Below are positions 28,563 to 38,584 of a stretch of 48,298 nucleotides of DNA, one piece after another. The stretch's first letter is position 1; every line of letters begins with the position of its first letter. Origin of the DNA: Clostridia bacterium (lineage in GTDB: Bacteria; Bacillota; Sulfobacillia; SLMV01); assembly GCA_003552525.1 (NCBI GenBank), contig PUNF01000098.1, positions 1-48,298 of the forward strand. The letters are read 5' to 3'. Both the position numbers and the translations under genes were made by a program. The notes under the pieces are model-generated. The model was not told where the DNA came from and did not search any database. It saw only the letters and a list, made by a program, of their open reading frames with translations.

Positions 28563-29480
28563 ATGAAGGACCTGGGGTTCTATCACTTGCTGCCCTACAT
28601 CGACGCACTGCCCAGTGGTGATCCTTTTGTGATCGCCGTCGCCGGTGGCAGTTCGCCAGAAATCTTGAGGACGTGCGCTCGCGCGGCCCGCGAGGGTATC
28701 GCGCACTCGATCCTGTTTGGAGATCCCGAAACCATCCGCGGAGAACTCGACGGGCTTTCTGCGGTGCCGGGGGAAGGATTGAGCGTTCGCGATAGCACCG
28801 ATCCCGCGCTGGATGCAGCACTTGCTGTGGGCAACGGCGAGGCACATGTGCTGATGAAGGGCAGCGTCTCATCCGGAGCCTTTCTCCGCGCGGCACTGAG
28901 CGAGCGGACCGGTCTTCGAACCGATGCCCTTCTGAGTCACGTCGGCTTTTTCGATATACCATCCTTCCCCCGCTTGCTCGGGATGACCGACGGGGGTATC
29001 AATATCTCCCCGGATTTCGATGCGCGGGTGGCCATCGTGGCGAATGCTGCGAGCATCGGTCGACGGGTGTTGGGTCGCACCCCGCGTATCGCATTGGTCG
29101 CCGCCGTGGAGAAGGTGCAGAGTAGTATGCCGGTAACCATGGAGTATGCCGCGATTGCGAAGATGGCGGAGCGCGGAAGCTTCGGGGACGCACATGTCGA
29201 CGGCCCGCTTGGGTTGGATAACGCACTCAACGCCGAGGCTGCCTGCAGCAAGGGATTGCGGGGCCCGGTGGCCGGAGCGGCCGATATCGTAGTGGTACCG
29301 GACATCCAGTCCGGCAATGTCATGGGCAAGACCCTCACTTACCTGGCCGATGCGCCGATGGCGGGCCTGGTCATTGGGGCCAGGGCACCCATCGTGCTCA
29401 ACTCCCGTGCGGATTCCTCGGCGGCTCGGCTGGCATCTGTAATCCTCGCGGCTTCTGTTGCGGGAGGTGCTTTCGGTTGA
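28563..29480 (+). CDS. Phosphate acyltransferase of the Pta/Ptb family
   Basis: VAVAGGSSPEILRT-type N-terminus, HVLMKGSVSSGAFLRAAL, SHVGFFDIPSFPRLLGMTDGGINI, GPLGLDNALN, DIQSGNVMGKTLTYLADAPMAGLVIGARAPIVLNSRADS. Confidence 0.85.
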   Translation: MKDLGFYHLLPYIDALPSGDPFVIAVAGGSSPEILRTCARAAREGIAHSILFGDPETIRGELDGLSAVPGEGLSVRDSTDPALDAALAVGNGEAHVLMKGSVSSGAFLRAALSERTGLRTDALLSHVGFFDIPSFPRLLGMTDGGINISPDFDARVAIVANAASIGRRVLGRTPRIALVAAVEKVQSSMPVTMEYAAIAKMAERGSFGDAHVDGPLGLDNALNAEAACSKGLRGPVAGAADIVVVPDIQSGNVMGKTLTYLADAPMAGLVIGARAPIVLNSRADSSAARLASVILAASVAGGAFG

Positions 29481-30601
29481 CTCAACGCACCACGGTAAGC
29501 GATATTGCGGGTCGGCTCGACGCCCTGGTTCCACCTGCACTCGCGGAAGAATGGGATAACGTCGGGCTACAGGTGGGTACTCCCGAGGCTCCCGTCGAGC
29601 GGCTGGGGGTGACCCTCGAGGTCACGGAACAGGGGATTCAACAAGCGAAAGCGCTCGGGGTGGGCCTGTTGGTCACCCACCACCCATTGATCCTCGGCGG
29701 CCTCCATAGGGTGCTTCGGAGGGAGCGGGTTGGCCGATTGCTGTACAGCCTCATGGAGGCCGACATGGCCCTCTATTCGGCCCATACGAACCTGGACGCC
29801 TCACCTTTGGGTCCCAGCGCGGTACTTGCACGACAATTGGAGCTCGAGGAAGTCGACGTCATGGCTCCCGTGCGGGACTTGCTGAAGTTGACTGTCTTCG
29901 TGCCGGAGGACTCCCTCGAGACCGTTCGAAGGGCCCTGGGAGATGCGGGGGCTGGGCATATCGGCGCGTACAGTCATTGCACGTTTAGTGTGCTCGGTAC
30001 GGGAAACTTCCTCCCATCGGAGGATACGTCGCCATACATCGGTGAACGTGGAGAGGTAAACGCGGTTTCAGAGGCGCGTCTAGAGACCATTATACCGAGA
30101 CATCAACAATCCTCCCTGTTACATGCCCTATTCGATGCGCACCCCTATGAAGAGCCGGCCTATGATCTTTATCCGCTCGCAAACGCGCGCGCGCTCGGCA
30201 TGGGTCGCATCGGCAACTTGCCCCATCCGATGTCGCTGGGTGACCTGGTGAAGACGCTGGCCCGGATAACGGGATCGGACGATCTTCGATACGTTGGCGA
30301 CGAGGATGCCCGTGTTCAGCGAGTCGCACTCGTTTGTGGCGCCGGTGCGAAGATGTGGCCCAATTGCCTGCAGCGGGGCGCCGAGGTCATGGTGAGTGGT
30401 GACATCAGCTATCACGTGGCCGAAGACCTGTTGGCCGAGGGACTCCTCGCGATAGATCCGGGCCACGCAGGATCCGAGGCTCCGTTCCTGGGCGACTATG
30501 TAGCCGCGATCGCAGAGGATTTCGAGCGGGCCGCGCTCCATTGCGAGGTATTGTCGATGGAGGAAAAAGTGGATCCCTGGAAAAGGGCCGACAAGGGATG
30601 A
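29477..30601 (+). CDS. Nif3-like dinuclear metal centre protein
   Basis: PPALAEEWDNVGLQVG, VGLLVTHHPLILGGL, ALYSAHTNLDASPLG, DISYHVAEDLLAEGLLAIDPGHAGSEAPF. Confidence 0.9.
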   Translation: MTQRTTVSDIAGRLDALVPPALAEEWDNVGLQVGTPEAPVERLGVTLEVTEQGIQQAKALGVGLLVTHHPLILGGLHRVLRRERVGRLLYSLMEADMALYSAHTNLDASPLGPSAVLARQLELEEVDVMAPVRDLLKLTVFVPEDSLETVRRALGDAGAGHIGAYSHCTFSVLGTGNFLPSEDTSPYIGERGEVNAVSEARLETIIPRHQQSSLLHALFDAHPYEEPAYDLYPLANARALGMGRIGNLPHPMSLGDLVKTLARITGSDDLRYVGDEDARVQRVALVCGAGAKMWPNCLQRGAEVMVSGDISYHVAEDLLAEGLLAIDPGHAGSEAPFLGDYVAAIAEDFERAALHCEVLSMEEKVDPWKRADKG

Positions 30602-30663
30602 CGGATCCCGGATCGATTTGGCTTTTGGGGCGCGATTTTTGGACAGTATGGTGGGCTCTTTGC

Positions 30664-30669
30664 TATAAT
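30664..30669 (+). promoter_or_regulatory. -10 element (TATAAT) of rnpB
   Basis: Perfect TATAAT ending 6 nt before the P1 helix of RNase P RNA; a weak -35 (TTGGAC) lies 19 nt upstream. Confidence 0.6.
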
Positions 30670-30675
30670 TGGAAT

Positions 30676-31055
30676 GCGAGTGGGCCGGGCAGTCGCACCT
30701 GTCACATCCCGTCACGTTTTCACGCGATCCACCGGAACCCTTCGGGGGATGTGCAGGTGAGGAAAGTCCGAACTCCATAGGGCAGGGTGCCGGATAACGT
30801 CCGGTGAGGGCGACCTCCAGGAAAGTGCCACAGAAATTACACCGCCCCTCGCGGGGTAAGGGTGAAATGGTGGTGTAAGAGACCACCGGCGGTCGGGTAA
30901 CCGGCCGGCCAGGCAAACCCCACCCGGAGCAAGGCTGAATAGGAGGGGAATGAGGTGGCCCGCCAACCCCTCGGGTAAGCCGCTAGAGGCGCCAGGCAAC
31001 TGGCGTCCCAGATAAATGACTGTCCTCGACAGAATTCGGCTTACAGGTCCACTCG
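30676..31055 (+). ncRNA. rnpB: RNase P RNA, bacterial type A
   Basis: P1 arms GCGAGTGGGCC / GGTCCACTCGC; conserved GAGGAAAGTCCGAACTCC, AGGGTGAAATGGTG, CCCACCCGGAGCAAGG, AGATAAATGACTG and ACAGAATTCGGCTTAC. Confidence 0.95.
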
Positions 31056-31072
31056 CTTACATATGGGTACAG

Positions 31073-31107
31073 ACGACGGCCTGGGCAAACGACTCTGTGG
31101 CCGTCGT
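31073..31107 (+). terminator. Hairpin downstream of rnpB
   Basis: ACGACGGCC / GGCCGTCGT followed by ATCGTTTGTT. Confidence 0.55.
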
Positions 31108-31199
31108 ATCGTTTGTTGGAACCCCGGATAACGGTGGCGCGTCCATATGATTGATGCTGGACCCGAAGACGGGGCGAGTAAGAAGAGGGGGAGCAGACG

Positions 31200-32096
31200 G
31201 TGCGAGGATCCAGATGGATTGCGATCGTAGTGCTCGGCCTCCTGGTGCTCTTCGGCGCGGCGGGATGCCGGCGCCCCGAAGAGCCACCACCGGAATCCGG
31301 GGATGTCGAGTTCGAAGAGGTTGAAGAACCCCCGGTGGAAGTGGCGGAGTGGGTCGATGCAATGACCGAGCATGCTCGGGATTGGATGATTCTCGATGAT
31401 GTGGTGTACGTCGCTGTGAGTCGAGAAGAGGTCCCCCACGCCGGGCATGATGTCGTCATCGAGCGGATCGGTTTTTCGCGCGAGGATGAGGATTATTTCG
31501 TCGACGTATCCGCCACGTACACTGGCCCTGATCCGGATGTGCAATACGAGGAGGGGCCCATGCGTCCCGTGGCACTCGTTCGGTTTCCCCTCGACGAAAT
31601 CCCCGGCGCCACAGCCGCGGTTTTGGACTTCGCTTTTCTCGTCGATGAAGCCGATGTCGTGGAGTTACCAGAAGAGGAGCATCCTCGCCACCGAGTGATA
31701 TTGTATTTTGGAACCTCGGATGGGCAGATGACCCGCGTTTATCGCACCATAAGAGCGCCGGAACTGGATGTCGACCTCCTCGTGGCAGAGTTGATGGCCG
31801 GACCGGTCGAATCCGGTGCCATTGCCGTGTTGCCGGAGGGTACGACCCTAACGGTGACCCCCGATGCCGAGCAATCCGACCTCGTCCACGTGGATTTTAG
31901 CCGCGAAGTGCTGGAGGCCCGGGGTACCTTGGGCGAGATGCTCGCCGTATACTCGGTAGTGAACACGCTGGTAGACAATGATCTCGGCTACGAACGCGTC
32001 CAGGTAAGCGTCGATGGCCGTTCGGATACCCTGGGACACCTCGATATCGGTGATCCACTCACATTCGAAGACGCCCTGGTGCTGGACGATAAGTGA
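31200..32096 (+). CDS. GerMN-domain lipoprotein
   Basis: Lipobox-like LFGAAGC; RHRVILYFGTSDGQ...DVDLLVAELMAGPVESGAIAVLPEGTTLTVTPDAEQSDLVHVDFSREVLE; GTG start. Confidence 0.82.
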   Translation: MRGSRWIAIVVLGLLVLFGAAGCRRPEEPPPESGDVEFEEVEEPPVEVAEWVDAMTEHARDWMILDDVVYVAVSREEVPHAGHDVVIERIGFSREDEDYFVDVSATYTGPDPDVQYEEGPMRPVALVRFPLDEIPGATAAVLDFAFLVDEADVVELPEEEHPRHRVILYFGTSDGQMTRVYRTIRAPELDVDLLVAELMAGPVESGAIAVLPEGTTLTVTPDAEQSDLVHVDFSREVLEARGTLGEMLAVYSVVNTLVDNDLGYERVQVSVDGRSDTLGHLDIGDPLTFEDALVLDDK

Positions 32097-32159
32097 TCGA
32101 TGCGAACGACGGGCGCATCGGACGGTATCTAGGGAAACACCCCTGTCTTCCGGGAGGCT

Positions 32160-34760
32160 TTGATTGATTTGCTGGGATTCTTGAAGAAGATGTTGGATTT
32201 CAACGAACGCGAGTTGCGGCGCCTGCGTCCAATCGTGGCAGCCGTCAACGAGTGGGAGTCCGAAATGCAATCCAAAAGCGACGAAGCCCTTGCGGGGATG
32301 ACGGCACAGTTTCGCGACCGCCTTGCCCGCGGGGAAAGCCTCGACGCTTTGGAGGCCGAGGCCTTCGCGGTGGTTCGCGAGGCGGCCCGGCGCACCCTCG
32401 GCCAGCGACATTTTGATGTGCAGGTACTGGGTGCGCTGGGTTTGCACCGGGGCATGGTTTGCGAGATGAAGACGGGTGAGGGTAAGACCCTCGTCGCGAC
32501 CATGCCGGCCTACCTAAATGCCCTGGCTGGTCAAGGGGTTCACGTCGTAACGGTCAACGAGTATCTCGCCCGTCGAGATAGCGAGTGGATGGGCGAAATC
32601 TATCGTTTCCTCGGCATGGATGTCGGACTAATCGTCTCCGGTCTCAAGGCGAAGGAGCGAAGAGAAGCATATGCTTCGGATATTACCTATGGGACCAACA
32701 ACGAGTTTGGTTTCGATTACCTGCGTGACAACATGGCGACTTCACCAGATCAGTTGGTGCAGCGAAGCCTTCACTATGCTATCGTCGACGAGGTGGACAG
32801 TGTCTTTATCGATGAGGCACGAACGCCCCTCATTATATCTGGAGCACCCAGGCAGCAGGCGGAGAATTACGAGAGGTTCGCGCGGATCGTTCGTCAGCTG
32901 CGACCGGAGGAACATTACACCGTGGACGAAAAGGGCGGGAGCGTGGTCCCGACCGATGAGGGACTGGCCGTGGTCGAGGAACGCCTGGGAATCGACGACC
33001 TGTTCCATCCTTCCCACATTGAACTGAACCACTTCCTCACGCAAGGGCTAAAGGCAAAGGAACTGTTTAAGCGCGATCGTGATTATGTGGTGACCGATGA
33101 TCGCGTCGTGATCGTGGACCAGTTCACCGGGCGCCTGATGCCGGGACGGCGGTATAGCGACGGTCTGCATCAATCCCTGGAGGCCAAGGAAGGGTTGTCC
33201 ATCCGGGAAGAGACGCAGACGCTGGCGACCATTACTTTTCAGAATTACTTCCGGATGTACGAAAAACTCGCGGGCATGACCGGCACGGCGGCCACGGAGG
33301 CCGATGAGTTCGACGAGATATACGGTCTGAAGGTAGTCGTCATTCCAACCAATCGACCGATGATTCGTACAGATCACCCGGATGCCGTGTACAAGTCCGA
33401 GGGAGGCAAGTTCGAGGCGGTCGTCGCGGATATCCGAGAGCGGCACAGCCATGGACAGCCGGTCCTTGTCGGCACGGCTTCCATCGATCGGTCCGAACAG
33501 CTGAGCGATATGCTCCATGCGGTCGAGATCCCTCACGAGGTCCTTAATGCCAAGCACCACGAGCGAGAGGCAGAGATCGTCAAGGGTGCCGGCGAGCCGG
33601 GGCGTGTTACGATCGCCACGAACATGGCCGGGCGAGGCACCGATATCGTGCTCGGAGAAGGCGTGGTGGAACGCGGTGGACTGCACGTGCTCGGTACCGA
33701 GCGACACGAGAGTCGGCGCATCGATAACCAGTTGCGTGGCCGATCCGGACGCCAGGGTGATCCCGGCTCATCGCAGTTTTACGTATCGATGGAAGACGAT
33801 TTGATGCGGCTTTTCGGGGGGGAAACCCTCGAGGGCATGCTTAACCGGGTCGGGCTCGAAGAATCGGAGCGGCTGGAACACTCGATGTTGTCTTCGGCGA
33901 TCGAAAGAGCCCAAAGGCGGGTAGAATCGAAGAACTTCGGTATCCGCAAGCAGTTGCTGGAATATGATGACGTGTTGAATGAACAGCGCAAGGTGGTCTA
34001 TGCGCAGCGCCGCCGGGTACTCGAGGGCGCTTCGATGCGCGATACCATTCTCGATATGGCGGAGGAGGTAATCCGGGAGCGGGTGCAAACGTACTGTGCC
34101 GATGGCCGCTATCCAGAGGAATGGAATCTCGGGGGCCTTATCACGGACCTGGAGATGCAGCTGCTTCCCCCGGGGCGTCTGCAGAAGTCCATTTTGGTGG
34201 AGAAGGCCGAAGAAGGCGGTTTTCAAGGACTTACAGCGTACCTGGTGAGTGTCTCCCGCGCGGTGTACCGGGCCAAGGAGGACAAGATTGGCAAGGATCG
34301 TTTTGATCAGCTTGCACGAATCTTCCTTCTCCGTGTCGTCGATGCGAAGTGGATGGATTACCTTGCAGCGGCGGACGAGTTGCGACAGGGGATTGGATTG
34401 CGGGCGTACGGACAGGAAAAGCCGCTCGTCGCATATCAACGTGAGACACACAGCATGTTCAACAACATGATCGGTGCGATTCGGGAAGATGTCGTCAAAT
34501 ACGTGTACAAGATTGAACTTTCCTCGGAAGGGATCTCACTCCCGGATGCGAGCGGCGCACGAATCGTCGGTCAGACATCACAGGACCCATCGGGGGCTTT
34601 CGATGCCCACCGGGCTGGCGATACGGGGCGTTCGGCAGCGGCATCTGGGGGTGGAAAGCCGGCGCGGCCCCAGCCCTTCCAACGGCAGCGGCCGAAGGTT
34701 GGGCGAAACGATCCCTGCCCATGCGGAAGCGGCAAGAAGTACAAGCATTGTTGCGGATAG
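32160..34760 (+). CDS. secA: Preprotein translocase ATPase SecA
   Basis: [59 protein letters not shown]-terminal [17 protein letters not shown] start at 32160 or 32169. Confidence 0.97.
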   Translation: MIDLLGFLKKMLDFNERELRRLRPIVAAVNEWESEMQSKSDEALAGMTAQFRDRLARGESLDALEAEAFAVVREAARRTLGQRHFDVQVLGALGLHRGMVCEMKTGEGKTLVATMPAYLNALAGQGVHVVTVNEYLARRDSEWMGEIYRFLGMDVGLIVSGLKAKERREAYASDITYGTNNEFGFDYLRDNMATSPDQLVQRSLHYAIVDEVDSVFIDEARTPLIISGAPRQQAENYERFARIVRQLRPEEHYTVDEKGGSVVPTDEGLAVVEERLGIDDLFHPSHIELNHFLTQGLKAKELFKRDRDYVVTDDRVVIVDQFTGRLMPGRRYSDGLHQSLEAKEGLSIREETQTLATITFQNYFRMYEKLAGMTGTAATEADEFDEIYGLKVVVIPTNRPMIRTDHPDAVYKSEGGKFEAVVADIRERHSHGQPVLVGTASIDRSEQLSDMLHAVEIPHEVLNAKHHEREAEIVKGAGEPGRVTIATNMAGRGTDIVLGEGVVERGGLHVLGTERHESRRIDNQLRGRSGRQGDPGSSQFYVSMEDDLMRLFGGETLEGMLNRVGLEESERLEHSMLSSAIERAQRRVESKNFGIRKQLLEYDDVLNEQRKVVYAQRRRVLEGASMRDTILDMAEEVIRERVQTYCADGRYPEEWNLGGLITDLEMQLLPPGRLQKSILVEKAEEGGFQGLTAYLVSVSRAVYRAKEDKIGKDRFDQLARIFLLRVVDAKWMDYLAAADELRQGIGLRAYGQEKPLVAYQRETHSMFNNMIGAIREDVVKYVYKIELSSEGISLPDASGARIVGQTSQDPSGAFDAHRAGDTGRSAAASGGGKPARPQPFQRQRPKVGRNDPCPCGSGKKYKHCCG

Positions 34761-34778
34761 ATGGAGGAGGCGTGGATT

Positions 34779-35910
34779 TTGCTCGACGAGATTCAAGGTG
34801 CATTGGAAGATTTGTGGCATGAACTGGACATGCTAAGGGGGTCTCTTTGACCCCGACACGAGGCGAGAAGAGATCGATGCGCTCGAGGCAGAAATGGCGG
34901 ATCCCGATTTTTGGAACGACCAGGAGCGCGCGCAGCGCATCATCCGCAGGCGAAATAGCCTGGAGGGTCCACTCGCCAAATACGACGACTATCGCGAGCG
35001 CGTTGAAGAGGCACTTCTCCTGGTGGAACTGTCCCGGGAGGAGGAGGACCACTCCGAGCTGGAGGCTCTTCGAAGCGAATTGGAGACGCTGCGCGGCGAG
35101 ATAGCCGACCTTCGTCTGCAGCTGCTACTTTCGGGACAGTATGATTCCGCGGATGCTATCATGTCCATCAATCCTGGTGCCGGCGGCCTGGACGCCCAGG
35201 ACTGGGCGGAGATGCTGTTGCGCATGTACGTCCGTTGGGCCGAACAGACGGGCTATCAGCATGAGGTGCTCGATCTCGTGCCGGCTGAAGAAGGCGGAAT
35301 CAAGGGTGCTTCTCTGGCTATCAAGGGTGAAAACGCCTACGGTTTTCTCAAGGCCGAGCGGGGCGTTCATCGCCTCGTCCGCATATCCCCGTACGATAGT
35401 TCCGGGCGGCGCCATACCTCGTTCGCCTCCGTGGAAGTGATGCCCGACCTCGGTGACGACGATGATGACATCGAGATTCGCGACGAGGAACTGCGCGTCG
35501 ATACGTATCGTGCCAGCGGTGCCGGTGGCCAACACGTGAACAAGACCGATTCCGCGGTGCGGATCACCCACCTGCCCACGGGGGTTGTGGTTACTTGTCA
35601 AAACGAAAGAAGCCAGCACAAGAACCGTGCCGCCGCGATGAAGATCCTGCGGGCTCGTCTATTGCAAATCCGGGAAGAGGAGAAGGCGCGCGAACTCGAG
35701 GGGATTCGAGGTGAAAAGGCCGATATCACTTGGGGCAACCAGATCCGAAGCTACGTCTTCCAACCCTACACCATGGTAAAGGATCATCGTACCCAGGTGG
35801 AAAAGGGCAGTATCGAAGCGGTGATGGATGGTGACATCGGTGCGTTCATTCGCGGTTATCTGGAATACCAGGGGGAGCGGAAGGCAGAGACCTCGGGGAG
35901 TGCCGGATAA
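34779..35910 (+). CDS. prfB: Peptide chain release factor 2, expressed through a programmed +1 frameshift
   Basis: First frame MLDEIQGALEDLWHELDMLRGSL then TGA at 34848-34850; context AAGGGGGTCTCTTTGAC matches the RF2 frameshift site. Second frame continues DPDTRREEIDALEAEMADPDFWNDQ and has the GGQ motif (SGAGGQHVNKTDSAVRITH). Confidence 0.95.
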
Positions 35911-36659
35911 TGGGTGTTGCGAAGCGTTCCGTCCTCGGCTTGGCGTTCGCGAACGTGACGCTGTCTGAAGCGGCCGACCACTTGCGATCCCGCATTCCCT
36001 GCGGTCGGCCGTACGTCGCATTCACCCCCAACCCCGAGATGATGGAACGAGCGGCACGAGACGCTGGGTTTTGCTGCTGGCTACACCGTGCAGATGTGTT
36101 GTTTGCCGATGGCGTTGGCGTAGTTTGGGCTTCACGGATCCTCGGGCAGCCGTTGCCCGGGGTCGTCCCGGGGATCGACCTGATGCACGCACTGTTTCGC
36201 CGTGCAGATGCCCAGGGATTGTCCGTGTTCCTTCTTGGGACCACTGAGGAAAACGTCTCCGCTGCGGCGGAACGACTGAAGTGCCAGTACGCCGGGGTCC
36301 GGCTCGTCGGCTATCAGCACGGCTTCTTCGCGGATACAGGGTGGCCTGCAGTCCGCGATATGCTGCAGGCATCCGGGCCTGACATCGTGATATGTGGTAT
36401 GGGTGTTCCGAAGGATCAGCAGTTCTTGATTCAGAATCGATCAGAACTACCTCCCTCCGTATACCTCGCCGTCGGAGGCGCTCTGGACGTGTTGGCGGGG
36501 GTCGTATCTCGGGCGCCCACACCGTTTCGTCGCTTGCGCATGGAGTGGTTATACCGGCTATTGACCAACCCGACTCGCTTCCGGCGCCAGCTGGCATTGC
36601 CCCGCTTCGTCTGCCGGGTATTGCGCATGCGGGTGACGGGAAGAACATCTTTACGCTAA
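35910..36659 (+). CDS. WecG/TagA/CpsF-family glycosyltransferase
   Basis: FTPNPEMMERAARD, DVLFADGVGVVWASRILGQPLPGVVPGIDLM, GMGVPKDQQFL, AVGGALDVLAGVVSRAP. Confidence 0.9.
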   Translation: MGVAKRSVLGLAFANVTLSEAADHLRSRIPCGRPYVAFTPNPEMMERAARDAGFCCWLHRADVLFADGVGVVWASRILGQPLPGVVPGIDLMHALFRRADAQGLSVFLLGTTEENVSAAAERLKCQYAGVRLVGYQHGFFADTGWPAVRDMLQASGPDIVICGMGVPKDQQFLIQNRSELPPSVYLAVGGALDVLAGVVSRAPTPFRRLRMEWLYRLLTNPTRFRRQLALPRFVCRVLRMRVTGRTSLR

Positions 36660-36663
36660 AGTA

Positions 36664-37608
36664 GTGTCGGACCCGATGAAAATCAGCCTTCGGGATTATC
36701 GAGACTCACGGGAGGTGATGGGCTCGGCCGGAGTGGAAAACCCGCCGGGCTTTCGCATGCGCATTTCCCCTTCATTGACTGCCGATAGACAGAAGACCCT
36801 ACAGGATCACGCCACGCGACTCCGCTGTGACGTGATCAATGCCCTCGCAGAAGCCGGTTCAGGCCATCCGGGAGGAAGTCTATCCTGTGCCGATATCGTG
36901 GCAACCCTCTTTTTCGATGTGATGGAACTCGATCCCGAGAATGCCCGGTGGCCCGACCGTGATCGGTTCATCCTGGCCAAGGGGCACGCGGCACCGTTGC
37001 TTTATGCGGCGCTCGCCGGACGAGGCTTCTTTTCGCGGGACGAACTCGGCACACTCCGCAAGCTAAGTAGCCGATTGCAGGGTCACCCCGATATGCGCAA
37101 GACGCCGGGCGTGGAAGCCAGCACCGGTTCACTTGGACAGGGGCTCTCCATCGCAGTGGGGCTGGCGCTGGGGGGCCAACTCGATGGGGCGGCCTGGGGC
37201 GTGTACGCCCTGCTCGGTGACGGCGAATTGCAGGAGGGCCAAGTATGGGAGGCTGCCATGGCGGCTGCCCACTACGGCCTCGATAACCTGGTTGCGATTG
37301 TCGACAACAACGGCTTGCAGATCGATGGCCCTATCGCCGAGGTCATGGCCCCCGAGCCCCTCGCAGACAAGTGGCGCGCGTTCGGTTGGAATGTGTTCGA
37401 AATAGACGGGCACGATATATGGGCCATTCACGGGGCGCTCGTCGAGGCGCAGGGTGCGACGGGTCCCGCCGTCCTGATCGCGCGAACGGTGAAGGGCAAG
37501 GGCGTATCGTTCATGGAGGGCGAGTGCGATTGGCACGGCAAGGCCCCGTCTCAAGAGGAGTGTCACGTGGCTTTAGAGGACCTGATCGGAGGTGAGGCCC
37601 GTGGGTGA
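36664..37608 (+). CDS. Transketolase, N-terminal subunit
   Basis: AGSGHPGGSLSCADIVATLFF, KGHAAPLLYAAL, GSLGQGLSIAVGLALG, GDGELQEGQVWEAAMAA. Confidence 0.92.
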   Translation: MSDPMKISLRDYRDSREVMGSAGVENPPGFRMRISPSLTADRQKTLQDHATRLRCDVINALAEAGSGHPGGSLSCADIVATLFFDVMELDPENARWPDRDRFILAKGHAAPLLYAALAGRGFFSRDELGTLRKLSSRLQGHPDMRKTPGVEASTGSLGQGLSIAVGLALGGQLDGAAWGVYALLGDGELQEGQVWEAAMAAAHYGLDNLVAIVDNNGLQIDGPIAEVMAPEPLADKWRAFGWNVFEIDGHDIWAIHGALVEAQGATGPAVLIARTVKGKGVSFMEGECDWHGKAPSQEECHVALEDLIGGEARG

Positions 37609-38545
37609 TACGCAGGTTTTTGAGGCGACGCGGGATGCCTACGGACGTGCACTGGTGGAATTGGGGGCGCTCCGAGATGACCTCGTGGTCCTCGATGCCG
37701 ATCTTTCCGGATCCACCAGGACGAAGAAATTCGCCGATCAGTATCCGGACCGCTTCTTCAATGCGGGTATTGCAGAGCAGAACATGATGAACATGGCCGC
37801 GGGTTTGGCCCTCGCCGGCAAGGTCGCTTTCGCGAGCACCTTCGCCATCTTCGCCACGGGGCGCGCTTGGGAACAGGTGCGCAACACCATTGCCTATCCG
37901 CGGTTGCCCGTGAAGATCATCGCGACCCATGCGGGTCTGACGGTAGGCGCGGATGGTGCATCCCACCAGGCCCTCGAAGATATTGCGGTCATGCGGGCCA
38001 TACCGGGAATGCATGTCATCGTCCCTGCCGATGGAGCGGAGGCAGAAGCCGCCATCAAGGCATCCTTGGATATCGAGGGACCGGTCTATATTCGTCTCGG
38101 GCGTGCCAAGGTTCCCACCATCACCGATGGGGAGTTCGTACCAGGACGTGGGAGCACCCTGGCAAATGGGGATGATGTGGCGATCGTCGCCTGTGGGATC
38201 ATGGTGGCGCGGGCCCTAGAAGCGGCAGATCGGATGCGCGAACGGGGGATCAATTGTCGCGTCATCAACATGTCTGCAGTGAAGCCGTTGGACGAAGACC
38301 TTTTGCTCCGCGCCGCTCGCAGTTGCGAAGCGGTGGTAACGGCAGAAGAACACAACGTGATCGGCGGCCTGGGCAGTGCAGTCGCCGAATTCTTGGGGGC
38401 CAATTGCCCCGTTCCGGTGCTTCCGGTCGCCGTAAAGGATCGATTCGGTCAGTCGGGTGATCCGGATGCACTTCTTGAGTACTATGGGCTGATGCCCAAT
38501 GACATCGAGGCGGCGTGTGTCCGCGCCATGCAGATGCGGGGCTAG
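37601..38545 (+). CDS. Transketolase, C-terminal subunit
   Basis: VVLDADLSGSTRTKKFADQYPDRFFNAGIAEQNMMNMAAGLA, VTAEEHNVIGGLGSAVAE; overlaps the upstream stop. Confidence 0.92.
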   Translation: MGDTQVFEATRDAYGRALVELGALRDDLVVLDADLSGSTRTKKFADQYPDRFFNAGIAEQNMMNMAAGLALAGKVAFASTFAIFATGRAWEQVRNTIAYPRLPVKIIATHAGLTVGADGASHQALEDIAVMRAIPGMHVIVPADGAEAEAAIKASLDIEGPVYIRLGRAKVPTITDGEFVPGRGSTLANGDDVAIVACGIMVARALEAADRMRERGINCRVINMSAVKPLDEDLLLRAARSCEAVVTAEEHNVIGGLGSAVAEFLGANCPVPVLPVAVKDRFGQSGDPDALLEYYGLMPNDIEAACVRAMQMRG

Positions 38546-38584
38546 GGTCGCCCATACCCTAAATGCATCATCACAGCTGGCGAA

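Noticed and set aside
34848-34850. In-frame TGA in prfB as a sequencing error or pseudogene
   Set aside because: Exact context of the known RF2 programmed frameshift site.
36664-38545. Transketolase broken into two ORFs by mutation
   Set aside because: The two-subunit transketolase arrangement with overlapping ORFs is common, and both halves are intact.
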